A DNA stretch of 64,000 nt, taken from the NCBI RefSeq assembly GCF_019966575.1, contig NZ_JAINFK010000003.1:260001-324000 (forward strand), given 5' to 3'. This document shows, piece by piece, positions 50,717-59,425 of the stretch; positions within the stretch are counted from its first letter, which is position 1; each line of letters opens with the position of its first letter. The stretch is from Oricola cellulosilytica (GTDB lineage Bacteria; Pseudomonadota; Alphaproteobacteria; Rhizobiales; Rhizobiaceae). Made by a program: the position numbers and the translations under genes. The notes beneath the pieces are model-generated. The model did not search any database. It was given only the letters and a program-made list of their open reading frames with translations, and was not told where the DNA came from.

Positions 50717-51196
50717 TCACATCCTGTGCTCCCGGTAGCCGATTCCGTTTTCCGCCTGGAGTTCGCGCACATAGGCGATGATCTTGGCGACCTGCTGTTC
50801 CGAGACCTGGGGCTGTCTCGGCATGTTGCCGAACGGCCAGTGATGCGCCGGCACGCCGTTGGCGACGGCCGAGTAGAACGACTCGTCCGAGTGGTGTCCG
50901 GGATTGTAGATGTCGTTGACGAGGGGCGGTGCGCTTTCGGTGCCTGCGGCGTTGACCCCGTGACACGTGGCGCAATTGCTGTTGAACAGATATTCGCCTG
51001 CCTGCGCGGTTTCGGTCAGTTTTGGCACCTTTACCTCGGCAAGCGTCGCGGCGGTGGCGCCGGTGGTGGTAGCGCTGCGGTCTTCGCCGGGAATAAACGC
51101 ATTCACGACGATCCCGACGACACCGGCGGCAAAGACGCCGATGACAAAATATTTGGGCAGATTGGACCAGATGTCGTGCTTCTTCGCTTTGGCCAT
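50717..51196 (-). CDS. Membrane-anchored c-type cytochrome
   Basis: 159 residues: a basic start, one hydrophobic helix at about 16-34, and a single periplasmic heme c domain with C75-A-T-C-H79 and a likely axial methionine in FGNMPRQP. The C-terminal helix QVAKIIAYVRELQ is typical of class I cytochromes. Last gene of a three-gene unit with DUF2933 and a β-propeller protein. The electron partner is unknown. Confidence 0.92.
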   Translation of the reverse strand: MAKAKKHDIWSNLPKYFVIGVFAAGVVGIVVNAFIPGEDRSATTTGATAATLAEVKVPKLTETAQAGEYLFNSNCATCHGVNAAGTESAPPLVNDIYNPGHHSDESFYSAVANGVPAHHWPFGNMPRQPQVSEQQVAKIIAYVRELQAENGIGYREHRM

Positions 51197-51260
51197 TTTT
51201 GTTGTCTTTTCGATTCAGGAAGTGTGAAGCCGGCGTCCCGGCGCTTGAGCGGAAGGCCGG

Positions 51261-51536
51261 CTATTTGGTCTGTGGAAGCGCCGGCGCTGCGTCGCCCCCA
51301 AGATCGGCCACCGGTTCGGACTTGACTGTTTCGACCTCGTCCGGCTTGCCGTGACACGACTTGCCCAGCATCCTGTGCATCACAAGGTGCAGGCCCACAC
51401 ATGCCAGCAAAGGTGCGACAAGCCCGGCCTTGCTCAAGATGCCGGAAGCGGTGCCTCCGGCGAGGAGATAAAATCCGATCGGCGCGGCCATGACCGCACA
51501 ACAGGCCCACATTCCGTATCGGGAGATAAGTCCCAT
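51261..51536 (-). CDS. DUF2933-like small membrane protein
   Basis: 91 residues from ATG 51536 (CGAGGT upstream), or longer from GTG 51605. Two hydrophobic helices (about 8-28 and 33-50) lead to HLVMHRMLGKSCHG, a His/Cys-containing tail like that of DUF2933 proteins, which often lie near metal-handling genes. The end is acidic. It lies between the cytochrome and β-propeller genes. Confidence 0.75.
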   Translation of the reverse strand: MGLISRYGMWACCAVMAAPIGFYLLAGGTASGILSKAGLVAPLLACVGLHLVMHRMLGKSCHGKPDEVETVKSEPVADLGGDAAPALPQTK

Positions 51537-51621
51537 GCCGGACCTCGCCTCAATCGGCTCGTCCGTTTTGCATCCGTTCTGGCGCGAAAAATTCTCTTGG
51601 TTCACTTCTGTGTTTCCCGAA

Positions 51622-52644
51622 CTAGTTGCTTACCACCATCTGGTGGCCAATGCCTTGAGTGGGTATTGTGGACCGCACCGACAGATCGCGCGGGTCCAGC
51701 ACCCAGACCAGGGCTTCCGCAGCACTGCTCACCAGCAGCCCCTCATCCGAAAGCGTCATGTGATAGGGTTGAGGTCCCACCGAGACCTCCGACGATTTTC
51801 CTGTGGCGACGTCGACCTTGACGATCTTTCCCGTCTCTCGGGCGCTGACATAGACGACGTTTTCGCCTTCCGCGATGCCGTGCAATTCTCCGCCGATCTC
51901 GAACCGCTGCAAGGTGTCGCCGCTATCGGCATCGATGACCGACACGGTACCGTTATCGGCTTCGGCGGCGAATATTCTTCTCGCCTCGCTGTCGAAGGCG
52001 AGATGTTTCGGTCCGTTGTCGAGCACCAGGTTACGGACCACGTAACCCTTTTCCGGATCGACATCGCTCACCGTGCCATTCCCCGCGTTGCTGACGAAGA
52101 AGCGCCCGGTCACAGGATCGTATACGGAATATTCTGGCTCGGGCCCGGTGGCGACCGTCGCGGCAACGGAAAAATCGCCGAGATCGATGATGGATACACT
52201 CGCAAGTCCGGGATGAGTGACGACGGCCCATTTGCCGTCGGTGCTGGTTTCGACGTGATGGACCGACCCGGGCACCTCGATCTTCTTGATAATCTCACCG
52301 GTTTCCGCCTCGACTGCGCTGACGATGCTGACGGTGCCGTCCATCGGCTCTTGGCCGCCGCCGTGATGGGCATCGTGCTCGTCTTCGCTTGCTGCGGCTG
52401 GTTTTTGAACGTTTCCGCGTTCAATTGTCGCCAAACTGCCTGCCAGAAGAATATCTCGCCCCGGAATGGCCGCAAGCCCGTGAACGGCCTCGAGCCCCTC
52501 TATTCGCCTCAAGACCTCAAACTTGTCGGAGAGGACCAAAGTGGTGTTGGCGTCTCCTTCGGGAATATAGATATCGGCTAACGCGCCGCTCCCACCGGCG
52601 ATCAGGGATGTGACGAGTGTCAGTGTCTGTCCGACCATGCGCAT
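51622..52644 (-). CDS. YncE-like periplasmic β-propeller protein
   Basis: 340 residues from ATG 52644, which follows a perfect AGGAGG; the frame extends to 52719 without a ribosome site. A signal peptide of about 23 residues ends near GALA. The remainder is a repeat of 40-45-residue blades such as GTVSVIDADSGDTLQRFEIG and GSVHHVETSTDGKWAVVTH. An inserted loop is histidine-rich (EDEHDAHHGG at about 87-96) and may bind a metal. It is the first gene of the operon with DUF2933 and cytochrome c. Confidence 0.85.
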   Translation of the reverse strand: MRMVGQTLTLVTSLIAGGSGALADIYIPEGDANTTLVLSDKFEVLRRIEGLEAVHGLAAIPGRDILLAGSLATIERGNVQKPAAASEDEHDAHHGGGQEPMDGTVSIVSAVEAETGEIIKKIEVPGSVHHVETSTDGKWAVVTHPGLASVSIIDLGDFSVAATVATGPEPEYSVYDPVTGRFFVSNAGNGTVSDVDPEKGYVVRNLVLDNGPKHLAFDSEARRIFAAEADNGTVSVIDADSGDTLQRFEIGGELHGIAEGENVVYVSARETGKIVKVDVATGKSSEVSVGPQPYHMTLSDEGLLVSSAAEALVWVLDPRDLSVRSTIPTQGIGHQMVVSN

Positions 52645-52818
52645 GGCAACCTCCTGCGTGGTGTATCCGCCCCATACGACCTCCCCCAACTGGAAGGTCA
52701 AGCGGACTCGGCACGTCACTTTCCGGGCGGATTTCGACGAGATTGCCCCGATTCAGCGGTTCTTAGGAGTTTCTTGCTAGCGGTTCGTTCCAGGAAACGC
52801 GACGAAAAGGCGCATCTC

Positions 52819-54063
52819 ATGCCGGAACACGCCAGAAGGATAATGGAGGCGCTGGCGGCAGGCAGCGCGAGTGGCGATCTGGTGCAGGACGCGCTGGAGG
52901 CGATTCGCAAGCACCTCGGCATGGAGGTCGCTTACCTCTCGGAATTCGTGGATGGTCGTTCAGTGTTTCGCCGGGTCGACGCGCCCGGGCTGGAACACCT
53001 GATCAAGCCTGGCGACTCGCAGTCTCTGGAAGATGTCTACTGCAATCACATTCTTGAGGGTCGCCTGCCCGAGCTGATCCCGAACACGGCGAAGGAACCG
53101 CTCGCCAGGGCTATGCCCATCACCGATGCGGTTCCCATCGGGTCGCATGTCAGCATTCCCATACGCCTCGCCGATGGCACGCCCTACGGCATGTTCTGCT
53201 GCCTCAGTCCCGCTCCCAACGAAACGCTGAACGACCGGGATCTGCAAACGATGAAGATGTTTGCCGACCTTGCCGCCCGTCATGTCAGCGAAGAGCAGGC
53301 GGCGAAAACGGCGAAGCAACGAACCGCCGAGCGCATTCGCCGGGCGATCGACACGCAGGCTTTCCGCATCGCGTATCAGCCGATATGGAATCTCAATCCG
53401 CTCCGGCCCGTCGGCATGGAGGCGCTTTGCCGCTTTGACGAGAACTCCGGACAGACACCGGACATCTGGTTCAGGGAGGCTGACGAGGCCGGACTGGGCG
53501 CCGAACTCGAAATGGCCGTGATCCGTAAGGCGTTGGAGAGTCTCCCGTCCTTGCCTGAGGATGTCTATCTCTCGGTCAATGCATCGCCCGGCATGGTCGC
53601 CGGAGACACATTTGCCGGTATGCTGGAATCACTCCCGCTGAAACGGGTCGTCCTGGAAATCACGGAACATGCGAGGGTGGAGGACTATCGCGCGCTCGAT
53701 AGGGTCCTCGCCCCTCTCCGTGCTTCCGGTCTGCGTGTGGCCGTCGACGACGCGGGCGCCGGATATGCCAGCTTGCAGCACATTGTGCAGTTGCGGCCCA
53801 ACCTCATCAAGCTCGACATGACGCTCACACGCGACATCGACAAGGACCGGGCGCGCCGCTCGCTGGCGGCGGCGCTGATCTTCTTTGCCGCCGAAACCGG
53901 CACGCGGATCGTCGCCGAAGGCATCGAGACGGAGGGCGAACTGAATTCCCTGATGGCGCTCGGCGTGGCCAGCGGCCAGGGCTATCTGCTGGGCAGGCCG
54001 GTTCCATTGGCCGATGCGATCGAATTGTGCGCGAAGAGGACGGACCGGCAAGCGCAAGGGTGA
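52819..54063 (+). CDS. GAF-EAL domain cyclic-di-GMP phosphodiesterase
   Basis: 414 residues from ATG 52819. An N-terminal GAF sensor domain (about 5-155) is followed by an EAL domain (about 172-410). The catalytic set looks complete: E201-A-L, the SVNASP asparagine, EITEH, DDAGAGYASL in place of the usual DDFGTGYSSL, IKLD, AEGIETE and GQGYLLGRP. No GGDEF domain and no membrane segment, so it is a cytosolic enzyme that degrades c-di-GMP under a small-molecule signal. The frame opens at TTG 52774. Confidence 0.92.
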   Translation: MPEHARRIMEALAAGSASGDLVQDALEAIRKHLGMEVAYLSEFVDGRSVFRRVDAPGLEHLIKPGDSQSLEDVYCNHILEGRLPELIPNTAKEPLARAMPITDAVPIGSHVSIPIRLADGTPYGMFCCLSPAPNETLNDRDLQTMKMFADLAARHVSEEQAAKTAKQRTAERIRRAIDTQAFRIAYQPIWNLNPLRPVGMEALCRFDENSGQTPDIWFREADEAGLGAELEMAVIRKALESLPSLPEDVYLSVNASPGMVAGDTFAGMLESLPLKRVVLEITEHARVEDYRALDRVLAPLRASGLRVAVDDAGAGYASLQHIVQLRPNLIKLDMTLTRDIDKDRARRSLAAALIFFAAETGTRIVAEGIETEGELNSLMALGVASGQGYLLGRPVPLADAIELCAKRTDRQAQG

Positions 54064-54131
54064 CGCAAATCGTGTCGGATTATGTCCGCCGATGACATGA
54101 CAAGGAGCACTGCGGGCGTTACCTTCGCCTC

Positions 54132-55316
54132 ATGTTCATCCCGTTCTTCCTCGAACTCAAGGCCGCCAGGGTTCCAGTGTCGCTGCGCGAGTATCTCTCC
54201 CTGCTCGAAGGCATGGAGGCACGGATCGTGGATTTCGATGTCGACGGGTTCTACTTTCTGGCGCGCGCCTCGCTCGTCAAAGACGAGCGGCATATCGACC
54301 GGTTCGACCGGGTCTTTTCGCACGTTTTCAAAGGGCTTGAGGCCATCTCCGGCGAAGCGGGTATCGGTCCGAGGGCCCTGCCTGCCGACTGGCTGCGCAG
54401 GCTCTCTGAAAAATACCTGACAGAAGACGAAAAAAGGCTGGTCGAGTCGCTCGGCGGGTTCGAGAAGCTTATGGAAACGCTGAACGACCGGTTGAAGGAA
54501 CAGCAGGGCCGCCATCAGGGGGGCGCGAAGTGGATCGGCACGTCCGGAACCTCACCCTTCGGCGCTTACGGCTACAATCCCGAGGGCGTGCGCATCGGCC
54601 AGAAGGAAAGCCGCCACCGGCGCGCGGTCAAGGTGTGGGACAAGCGTGAATTCCGCAATTTTGACGACACGGTCGAGCTCGGCACTCGCAATATCAAGGT
54701 GGCCCTCAAGAGGCTGCGCCGCTGGGCCCGCAGCGGGGCCCCGGACGAACTCGATCTCTCCGGAACGATCAGAGCAACCGCAGAGCACGGCTATCTGGAT
54801 GTTCAGATGCGTCCGGAGCGGCGCAATGCGGTGAAGCTGCTGATGTTTTTCGATGTAGGCGGTTCAATGGACGACCACGTCCGCGTCGTGGAGGAACTGT
54901 TTTCGGCGGCACGCACAGAGTTCAAGCACATGGAGTATTATTACTTCCACAACTGCCTCTACGAAACCGTGTGGAAGGACAACCGCCGCCGTCAGGCCGA
55001 GCGCATTCCGACCTGGGACGTGCTCCATACGTACGGTCCCGACTACCGGGTAATATTTGTCGGCGACGCGGCCATGAGCCCGTACGAGATTGCCTATTCC
55101 GGCGGTTCGGTGGAGCACTGGAACGAGGAACCCGGCGCGCTTTGGATGCAGCGCGTGCTGGACAAATATTCGCATACCGTGTGGATCAATCCGGAGCACC
55201 AGGACAAGTGGGGCTTCGCCCAGTCCACCCGGATGCTGCGCGAGATCATGGGCGGACGGATGTTCCCGCTGACGCTCGAAGGGCTCGACGGCGCGACGCG
55301 CGATCTATCCAAGTAG
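54132..55316 (+). CDS. VWA (CoxE-like) domain protein, likely MoxR partner
   Basis: 394 residues. The N-terminal helical part starts MFIPFFLELKAARVPVSLRE. The C-terminal VWA domain begins near residue 235, with a MIDAS-like D241-V-G-G-S245 where the usual second residue pair is serine-x-serine. The motifs match the CoxE-type partner of MoxR ATPases, which together mature metalloenzymes. In this window the MoxR gene is at 20-21 kb, 33 kb away. It converges with and overlaps the glycerate kinase gene by 12 bases. Confidence 0.88.
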   Translation: MFIPFFLELKAARVPVSLREYLSLLEGMEARIVDFDVDGFYFLARASLVKDERHIDRFDRVFSHVFKGLEAISGEAGIGPRALPADWLRRLSEKYLTEDEKRLVESLGGFEKLMETLNDRLKEQQGRHQGGAKWIGTSGTSPFGAYGYNPEGVRIGQKESRHRRAVKVWDKREFRNFDDTVELGTRNIKVALKRLRRWARSGAPDELDLSGTIRATAEHGYLDVQMRPERRNAVKLLMFFDVGGSMDDHVRVVEELFSAARTEFKHMEYYYFHNCLYETVWKDNRRRQAERIPTWDVLHTYGPDYRVIFVGDAAMSPYEIAYSGGSVEHWNEEPGALWMQRVLDKYSHTVWINPEHQDKWGFAQSTRMLREIMGGRMFPLTLEGLDGATRDLSK

Positions 55317-56579
55317 GAGTACCTGCAGATCCGCCACGTTCGTTCCCGTGGCGCCGGTCATCAGCAACGCGTCGGCCACGTTCAGCGCATGGTATGCGTC
55401 GTTGTTTGCAAGGTAAGCATCGACTGACTCACCGGAAGCGCTGATCCTCTGGATTGTCTTGGGCGTCACGATGCCACCGGCGGCATCGGTCGGACCGTCG
55501 CGCCCGTCCGTTCCACCGGAAAGAAACACCCATTCACGTGGCAGGGGACTGCTTTCGCACAGCGCCGCCAAACGCAGCGCGAGTTCTTGGTTTCGCCCGC
55601 CCTTCCCCGTGCCGGTGACATGCACGCTCGTCTCGCCGCCGGAAAGGATCGCGACCGGTTTGTCCGGCTCGGCTGCACGCGCAGCCTCCCGGAAAGCCTC
55701 CGCCGCAGCCTGGACGTCCCCTGCCAGCCACTCTGCGAGAACGTCTGTCCGGTAACCCTTCCGGGCTGCAAAGGTCATCATGGCCTCGAGACTGATGCGG
55801 TTGGAGCCGACGAGAAGATTCTCCGTCGTGTGCGCTTCGCTGTCCGGCTTGGCGGCAGCACGCGCCTCTAGATGTCTCATGACGCTTTCCGGCATGTCGT
55901 TTTCCAGACCCAGCGACCGTACGATCTCAAGCGCACGTACCGGTGGCGCGGTGTCAGAGACTGTTGGGCCGGAAGCGATAATGGAGAGGTCGTCTCCCGG
56001 CACATCCGACAGGATCAGCGCGACGCCCTGCGCGGGCGCGATCAGGCGGGCGAGACCGCCCCCCTTCAGGCGCGAGAGCGCCTTGCGGACGGTGTTCATG
56101 GCGACGATGTCGGCGCCCGACTTCAGCAGCAGGTCGTTTGCCCGCATCTTTTCCTCCAGCGTGATGCCGTCGACCGGAGCCGGCAGCAGCGCGGACGCGC
56201 CGCCGGAAATCAGGCAAAGCACCAGTTCGCTGGCCCGCGCCTTTCCTGCGACCGTCTCGACCGCTCTTGCCGCCTCCGCGCCTGCGGCATCCGGCAGCGG
56301 GTGCGATGCACCGTGAACGACCGCTCCAGCGATCTCTCGCACGTTCTCGTAGTTCGTTACCACGACCACGTTGCCGAGCTTGCCGGCCGGCACCCGCGAA
56401 AGGGCAGCCTCGGTCATCGGGCAGGCGCCCTTCCCGGCGGCAATGATGTGGACGCGCGTCACTTCGTGCAGCATGTCATTGTGCACGCGCAGGGCGCTAA
56501 GCACCGCGTCGTGAGGATCGGCTGCGGCCACTCCATGCCTGAAGATTTCGCGAGCATCGGCTGCGAGGTCGTCGATCAT
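55305..56579 (-). CDS. Glycerate 2-kinase (DUF4147/MOFRL family)
   Basis: Phosphorylates D-glycerate to 2-phosphoglycerate; older names are TtuD or hydroxypyruvate reductase. 424 residues from ATG 56579, which leaves off 23 residues unlike the family. The DUF4147 signatures are HIIAAGKGACPM, LISGGASALLPAP, NTVRKALSRLKGGGLA and DVPGDDLSIIASGPT; the MOFRL part has SGGETSVHVTGTGKGGRNQE and FLSGGTDGRDGPTDAAGG. It stands alone on the - strand. Confidence 0.93.
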   Translation of the reverse strand: MIDDLAADAREIFRHGVAAADPHDAVLSALRVHNDMLHEVTRVHIIAAGKGACPMTEAALSRVPAGKLGNVVVVTNYENVREIAGAVVHGASHPLPDAAGAEAARAVETVAGKARASELVLCLISGGASALLPAPVDGITLEEKMRANDLLLKSGADIVAMNTVRKALSRLKGGGLARLIAPAQGVALILSDVPGDDLSIIASGPTVSDTAPPVRALEIVRSLGLENDMPESVMRHLEARAAAKPDSEAHTTENLLVGSNRISLEAMMTFAARKGYRTDVLAEWLAGDVQAAAEAFREAARAAEPDKPVAILSGGETSVHVTGTGKGGRNQELALRLAALCESSPLPREWVFLSGGTDGRDGPTDAAGGIVTPKTIQRISASGESVDAYLANNDAYHALNVADALLMTGATGTNVADLQVLLLG

Positions 56580-56714
56580 TTGTGTCGGGCTTTCATGCGA
56601 GGGACATCGGTGTAGGTGCATTGTGCAGCGCGGAAGGCGATCTGTCACGATACGATGTAGGTTTTCATCCGTCGGGTTCGTCGTACAATCGCGACATGCC
56701 CATGGGAGGAAACC

Positions 56715-57095
56715 ATGCTCTACGCAATCCTGATCTACGGTGCGGATGGTGTTTTCGACCGCCTATCGGAGAAACAACAGGAGGCAATTCTCGCGAAGCA
56801 CGGGAAATTGCAGGAAACGATGAAGAAACGAAATGCCCTAGGGGCGGTCGCCCGGCTGATGGAAAGCAATACGGCCGTGTCTCTGCGGCCTCATGGCGGC
56901 TCCGTCGTTGTGACCGATGGGCCGTTCGCTGAGTCCAAGGAGCATCTTCTGGGCTTTTATCTGATCGAATGCGCCACCATGGATGAAGCGATCGAGGCCG
57001 CCAGGCTCCTGCCGATGGACACCGCATCCTACGAGATCCGTCCGGTTCACTGGTCCAACCAGCAAGCCTCCGATGGCCCTGACCCACACGCTTGA
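56715..57095 (+). CDS. YCII (DGPF) family protein
   Basis: 126 residues of the YCII-related fold, with the diagnostic TDGPFAESKEHLLGF at about 67-81. ATG 56715 follows GGGAGGAAACC. The next gene, an ECF sigma factor, starts 23 bases before this gene ends, so the two are translated together. This pairing is the hallmark of the ECF42 group, in which DGPF genes form the regulon. Biochemical role unknown. Confidence 0.93.
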   Translation: MLYAILIYGADGVFDRLSEKQQEAILAKHGKLQETMKKRNALGAVARLMESNTAVSLRPHGGSVVVTDGPFAESKEHLLGFYLIECATMDEAIEAARLLPMDTASYEIRPVHWSNQQASDGPDPHA

Positions 57096-58341
57096 GGCGC
57101 ATCTCGCCAATGCCAGGCCGCGAGCGCTGGCCGCGCTGCTGCGCCGGTTTCGCGATCTCGACGTCGCCGAGGACGCCCTGCAGGAAGCGATGCTGCGCGC
57201 GCTCAAGAAATGGCCGGCGACGCGGATTCCGTCGGATCCGGCCGCATGGCTGATCCGCACCGGCTCGAACGCCATGATCGACCGGATCCGCCGCGACAGA
57301 AGGTTTGCCGAACTCGCCTCTGACGAGATCGCATTAATGGGCGGGCCGCGGGACCACACCGAGGTCGAATTGGAGCGTGCCGAGGTAATCGACAGTGCCG
57401 ACATGCGCGATGATGTGCTGCGGCTGATGTTCATGTGCTGCCATCCCGATCTCGGTGTGCACGATCAACTGGCGCTGGCGCTCAAGGTCATTGCGGGATT
57501 TTCGGTGGAGCAGATCGCCGCTGCGTTCGTCATCAAGCCGAAGGCGATGGAACAGCGTATCACCCGCGCCAAGAAGAAGGCGTCTGCGGTTGCCGGTAGG
57601 CTCGAGACACCCACCGCATTCGAGCGTACGCGCCGCCTCGAGGCGGTGTGTCTGATGATCTATCTTCTGTTCAACGAGGGCTACGCCTCGAGCCATGGCA
57701 AGAGCCATATCAACCCGGAGATCTGTTCCGAGGCGATCCGGCTTGCGCGGCTCTTGCTGTCGCTGTTCCCGGCGCAGGCCGAGGTCATGGGGTTGCTCGC
57801 GCTTTGCCTTCTGCAGCATGCGCGGCATCGCGCGCGGATCGGCGCCGGAGGCGAACTCATCACGCTCGACGCCCAGGACCGGACGCTTTGGGACAGGGAG
57901 GCGATCGCCGAAGCGACTGTCATGATCGAAAAGGCGCTTCGAAAGGGTCGCCCTGGCCCTTACCAGATCCAGGCGGCGATTGCCGCAGTGCATTGCCGGG
58001 CAGCGACCGCCGCAGATGCCGACTGGGCCGAGATCGAACTGCTTTACGGCGCGCTGGAACGCGAGATGCCCACTCCGGTCGTCGCCCTCAACCATGCGGT
58101 AGCGATTTCCATGACGAAGGGTCACGCCGCCGCGCTCGCCGCACTCGCCCCGTTGGAGGACGATCTGGGAAGCTACCTGCCCTATCATGTCGCGAGAGCG
58201 GATTTCCTTGCCGCGCTCGGACGCAAGGAAGAAGCCCTCCACGCATTCCGAGCGGCGCTTTCACTCTGTCCCAATAAGGGTCAGGAGGCACATATTACCC
58301 AGCGAATTGCGGCATTGCAGAGGTGCTTGGCACCCGATTGA
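57073..58341 (+). CDS. ECF sigma factor with C-terminal extension (ECF42-like, DUF6596)
   Basis: RNA polymerase sigma factor of 422 residues from ATG 57073. Sigma region 2 lies at about 15-80 (DVAEDALQEAMLRALKKWP) and region 4 at about 120-175 (LALALKVIAGFSVEQIAAAF, then EQRITRAKKK). The remaining 240 residues form a helical, TPR-like extension (LMIYLLFNEGYASSHG, the PYQIQAAIAAVH stretch), which in ECF42 is needed for activity and replaces an anti-sigma factor. It overlaps the YCII gene upstream. Confidence 0.93.
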   Translation: MALTHTLEAHLANARPRALAALLRRFRDLDVAEDALQEAMLRALKKWPATRIPSDPAAWLIRTGSNAMIDRIRRDRRFAELASDEIALMGGPRDHTEVELERAEVIDSADMRDDVLRLMFMCCHPDLGVHDQLALALKVIAGFSVEQIAAAFVIKPKAMEQRITRAKKKASAVAGRLETPTAFERTRRLEAVCLMIYLLFNEGYASSHGKSHINPEICSEAIRLARLLLSLFPAQAEVMGLLALCLLQHARHRARIGAGGELITLDAQDRTLWDREAIAEATVMIEKALRKGRPGPYQIQAAIAAVHCRAATAADADWAEIELLYGALEREMPTPVVALNHAVAISMTKGHAAALAALAPLEDDLGSYLPYHVARADFLAALGRKEEALHAFRAALSLCPNKGQEAHITQRIAALQRCLAPD

Positions 58342-58400
58342 TTGGCGCTGCCAATTCCCGGTTTCCGCAAGAAAAATGGACGAACATGATGGAGATTGAC

Positions 58401-58535
58401 ATGCTGGGATCGCTCGGTTTGTTTTTTGCCGGTCTCGGAGTTTTCTTCATGGGCGGAGGTACGATCTACTGGGTCTCCGTTCAGGACCGCGAAGCACAGC
58501 GGCGCGCCCGTTCGGGAAGCTACCACACCTCCTGA
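58401..58535 (+). CDS. Very small membrane protein, hypothetical
   Basis: 44 residues from ATG 58401, with GGAG seven bases upstream; ATG 58386 would add five. It starts MLGSLGLFFAGLGVFFMGGG, one hydrophobic helix at about 3-25, and ends in a basic tail (DREAQRRARSG). A cytochrome bd-subunit-like small-protein shape, but no family is recognised. It stands between the sigma factor and the VOC gene. Confidence 0.45.
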   Translation: MLGSLGLFFAGLGVFFMGGGTIYWVSVQDREAQRRARSGSYHTS

Positions 58536-58617
58536 TCGCAAAAACTTTCCGGGCTGTCGGATTTCGGGTTTTCCCTTCGTCGTATCGCCGTTGATGCAAA
58601 GCGAAGGGAGATTCGAT

Positions 58618-58998
58618 ATGAGCAATCCGATGCAGACGCATGGCGCGCCGAGCTGGATTCAGCATCAGGGCAGCGACCCGGCCGCCGCGCGCAAATTCTA
58701 CGAGACAGTGCTCGATTGGCATGTCAACGATATGCCCATGGGTGACGGGTCGTCCTATCCCGCGATCGTCGTCGGTGACACGCCGGTCGGCGGCTTTTAT
58801 CCCCAGCCTGCGGAAGAAGGTGCTTGGACCGTCTACATCACCGTTGATAATGTAGACGTGCGGTTCAAGAAGGCCGTCGACGCCGGCGCCACCCCGGTTA
58901 CGGAACCGACCAGTATGCCGGGCGTAGGTCGGATGGCGACCATCCGCGATCCGCAAGGCGGTTCGCTCGCGCTCATAACCTACGAGAGCCAGCAATAG
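58618..58998 (+). CDS. VOC family (glyoxalase/bleomycin resistance-like) protein
   Basis: 126 residues from ATG 58618, after AAGGGAG. One and a half βαβββ modules: HQGSDPAAARKFYETVLDWH, then VYITVDNVDVRFKKAVDAGA and RMATIRDPQGGSLALI. Proteins of this type bind metals or small hydrophobic ligands; the substrate is unknown. The hairpin at 59008-59041 should end its transcript. Confidence 0.9.
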   Translation: MSNPMQTHGAPSWIQHQGSDPAAARKFYETVLDWHVNDMPMGDGSSYPAIVVGDTPVGGFYPQPAEEGAWTVYITVDNVDVRFKKAVDAGATPVTEPTSMPGVGRMATIRDPQGGSLALITYESQQ

Positions 58999-59007
58999 TC
59001 GATTAGG

Positions 59008-59041
59008 AAGCGGTCGGGATATCCTGATCCGGGCCGCTTTT
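59008..59041 (+). terminator. Rho-independent terminator after the VOC gene
   Basis: Arms 59008-59020 and 59027-59039 pair in 12 of 13 positions (one G-G mismatch, one G-U) around ATCCTG and end in four T. It stands 10 bases after the VOC stop codon and before the TfoX gene. Confidence 0.7.
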
Positions 59042-59070
59042 CGCCGCATGAAATTCGGATAAGATGACAT

Positions 59071-59412
59071 ATGGCCTACGATGAGAAGCTCGCCGAAAGA
59101 ATGCGCGACATGCTCGCCGGCCTGCAGGGCCTGTCGGAAAAGAGAATGATGGGCGGGGTCTGCTTCCTGCTCGACGGCAACATGGTTGGTGGCGCGCACC
59201 GGGAGAAAAAAAGCGGCGAGGGCCGACTGATGCTGCGTGTGGGCAAGGAGCAACAGGAGGAGGCGCTGAAACGTCCGGGCGTGACGCCGATGATCCATGG
59301 CGGACGCGCGATGGGCGGCTTTGTTCATGCGGGCGAGGATACCGATCTGGCCGTGCTGCGTGACCTCGTCTCGATGGCTGTCGCATTCACCGGTTCGTTG
59401 CCGCCGAAATAG
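59071..59412 (+). CDS. TfoX N-terminal domain protein
   Basis: 113 residues covering only the TfoX_N domain: RMMGGVCFLLDGNMVGG, LMLRVGKEQQEEAL and a final segment RAMGGFVHAGE. Full-length TfoX/Sxy is a competence regulator; single-domain members are common and uncharacterised. It is followed 13 bases later by the DUF2461 gene on the same strand. Confidence 0.9.
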   Translation: MAYDEKLAERMRDMLAGLQGLSEKRMMGGVCFLLDGNMVGGAHREKKSGEGRLMLRVGKEQQEEALKRPGVTPMIHGGRAMGGFVHAGEDTDLAVLRDLVSMAVAFTGSLPPK

Positions 59413-59425
59413 TCAGGAGCCAACG

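Noticed and set aside
50717-52644. Denitrification or methylamine-dehydrogenase-type operon
   Set aside because: No copper nitrite reductase, NorBC or quinoprotein subunits; the propeller lacks PQQ motifs.
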